From contig NZ_JACEIC010000001.1 of assembly GCF_013778305.1 (NCBI RefSeq), forward strand, positions 744,001-808,000: a DNA stretch of 64,000 nt. Reading direction: 5' to 3'. The notes below the pieces were generated by a model. It was given only the letters and a program-made list of their open reading frames with translations, was not told the DNA's origin and did not search any database. Each line of letters begins with the position of its first letter. Within the stretch, counting starts at the first letter, position 1. This DNA is from Nocardioides agri. GTDB taxonomy: Bacteria; Actinomycetota; Actinomycetes; Propionibacteriales; Nocardioidaceae. This document shows positions 63,528 to 64,000 of the stretch, in pieces. The translations under genes and the position numbers were made by a program.

Positions 63528-64000
63528 TCAGCTCCCAGTGGTGATCCCGGCGATGATGTCGGTGTACGCCGCGGCCAGCCGGGCCGCGTCGTGGCGCGGT
63601 GTCCCGTCGTCCCGGGCGATGTCGGCGACGTGCAGGCGAGCCCCGAACGAGGCCACGGCCGACTCGAGGTCGGGCTGGTCGTCGCCGAGCGTGGCCCGGT
63701 CCGCGAGGACGGTGTCGATGCGCAGGTCGGGGGCGTGCTCGACCAGCGCCGCCAGGTGGTCGGCCGGTCCGTATCCGGAGGTCTCCCCCGCCTCGTCCAC
63801 GAGGTTGAGCACCACGATCACCCGCGCATCGGTGCTGACCAGCGCCTCCCGCAGCGCGGGGACCATCAGGTGCGGGATGACGGAGGTGAACCAGGAGCCC
63901 GGACCCAGGACGATCCAGTCGGCCTCGCGCACGGCGAGGAGCGCCTCGGGGCACGGCTCGGGGTGCTCGGGCTCGAGGGCGATCGAGACGATCTCGCCCG
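63528..64000 (-). CDS. yvcK: YvcK/GlmR family protein (partial, 5' end outside the window)
   Basis: The C-terminal 156 codons of a YvcK (UDP-N-acetylglucosamine-binding, CofD-like) protein; the frame is open to the right edge. ADWIVLGPGSWFTSVIPHLMVP is split by the Rossmann-type GPGS loop typical of the family, followed by VIVVLNLVDEAGET. YvcK/GlmR proteins steer carbon into cell-wall precursor synthesis. It is followed by whiA in the same direction after about 60 bp. The start codon is not visible. Confidence 0.9.
   Translation of the reverse strand, partial: GEIVSIALEPEHPEPCPEALLAVREADWIVLGPGSWFTSVIPHLMVPALREALVSTDARVIVVLNLVDEAGETSGYGPADHLAALVEHAPDLRIDTVLADRATLGDDQPDLESAVASFGARLHVADIARDDGTPRHDAARLAAAYTDIIAGITTGS

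Overview
The window is a chromosomal segment of a high-GC Gram-positive actinobacterium, most likely a member of the Nocardioidaceae (Nocardioides-like). The evidence is the very high G+C in third codon positions, frequent GTG starts, actinobacteria-specific genes (rbpA, whiA, opcA, a mycothiol-type DinB enzyme, DUF3099, acVLRF1), and a gene order that mirrors the mycobacterial block yvcK-whiA-gap-pgk-tpi-secG ... pgl-opcA-zwf-tal-tkt-ctaB ... sufR-sufB-sufD-sufC-sufS-sufU-sufT. The genus is an inference. Genes are packed closely; no stretch above about 180 bp lacks a gene. I see no tRNA, rRNA, CRISPR array, transposase or phage gene.

Layout. 1-6577: hydrolase fragment, nitroreductase, small membrane protein, an operon of ABC ATPase, NfeD, SPFH and TauE proteins, an unknown protein and serB. 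6700-9712: sixA-like, fabI and fabG (a mabA-inhA-like pair), dodecin, DUF3099 and a small Cys/His protein. 9714-21804: moaA, SURF1, SDR, ABC exporter, crotonase, DinB-type enzyme, ABC-F ATPase, zinc metallopeptidase, aminoglycoside-phosphotransferase-like kinase and a two-gene drug-type ABC exporter. 21946-37334: an envelope or surface island with a glutamate-transporter-fold protein whose cation-site residues are altered, a translationally coupled FN3 stalk protein, a secreted thioredoxin-like/Ig protein with one cysteine, the tRNA hydrolase acVLRF1 (opposite strand), and a 2912-residue protein combining EF-hand-like modules, RTX repeats and Calx-beta domains. 37433-43856: the complete SUF iron-sulfur operon under its repressor SufR. 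43962-46553: two-gene ABC exporter and heme A synthase. 46528-49327: secreted subtilase and heme O synthase. 49437-57512: tkt-tal-pgi-zwf-opcA-pgl, a nearly gapless pentose-phosphate operon. 57647-58609: DUF559-type nuclease gene bracketed by inverted repeats. 58679-64000: rbpA, secG, tpiA, pgk, gap, whiA and the start-less end of yvcK.

How the parts fit. ctaA, ctaB and SURF1 serve cytochrome c oxidase assembly, and SUF supplies Fe-S clusters (for example to MoaA and respiratory enzymes). The pentose-phosphate and triose blocks form central carbon metabolism. The 22-37 kb island is the least explained part and the best candidate for an undescribed system.

Two window-wide patterns stand out. 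First, many transcription-unit starts have a TANNNT hexamer 6-8 nt before the start codon and no Shine-Dalgarno sequence, the signature of leaderless mRNA. Second, each of the four convergent gene junctions wide enough to hold one (6578-6699, 27683-27856, 37335-37432, 58610-58678) is filled with a palindromic or repeated element, and one such element type occurs twice in opposite orientation.
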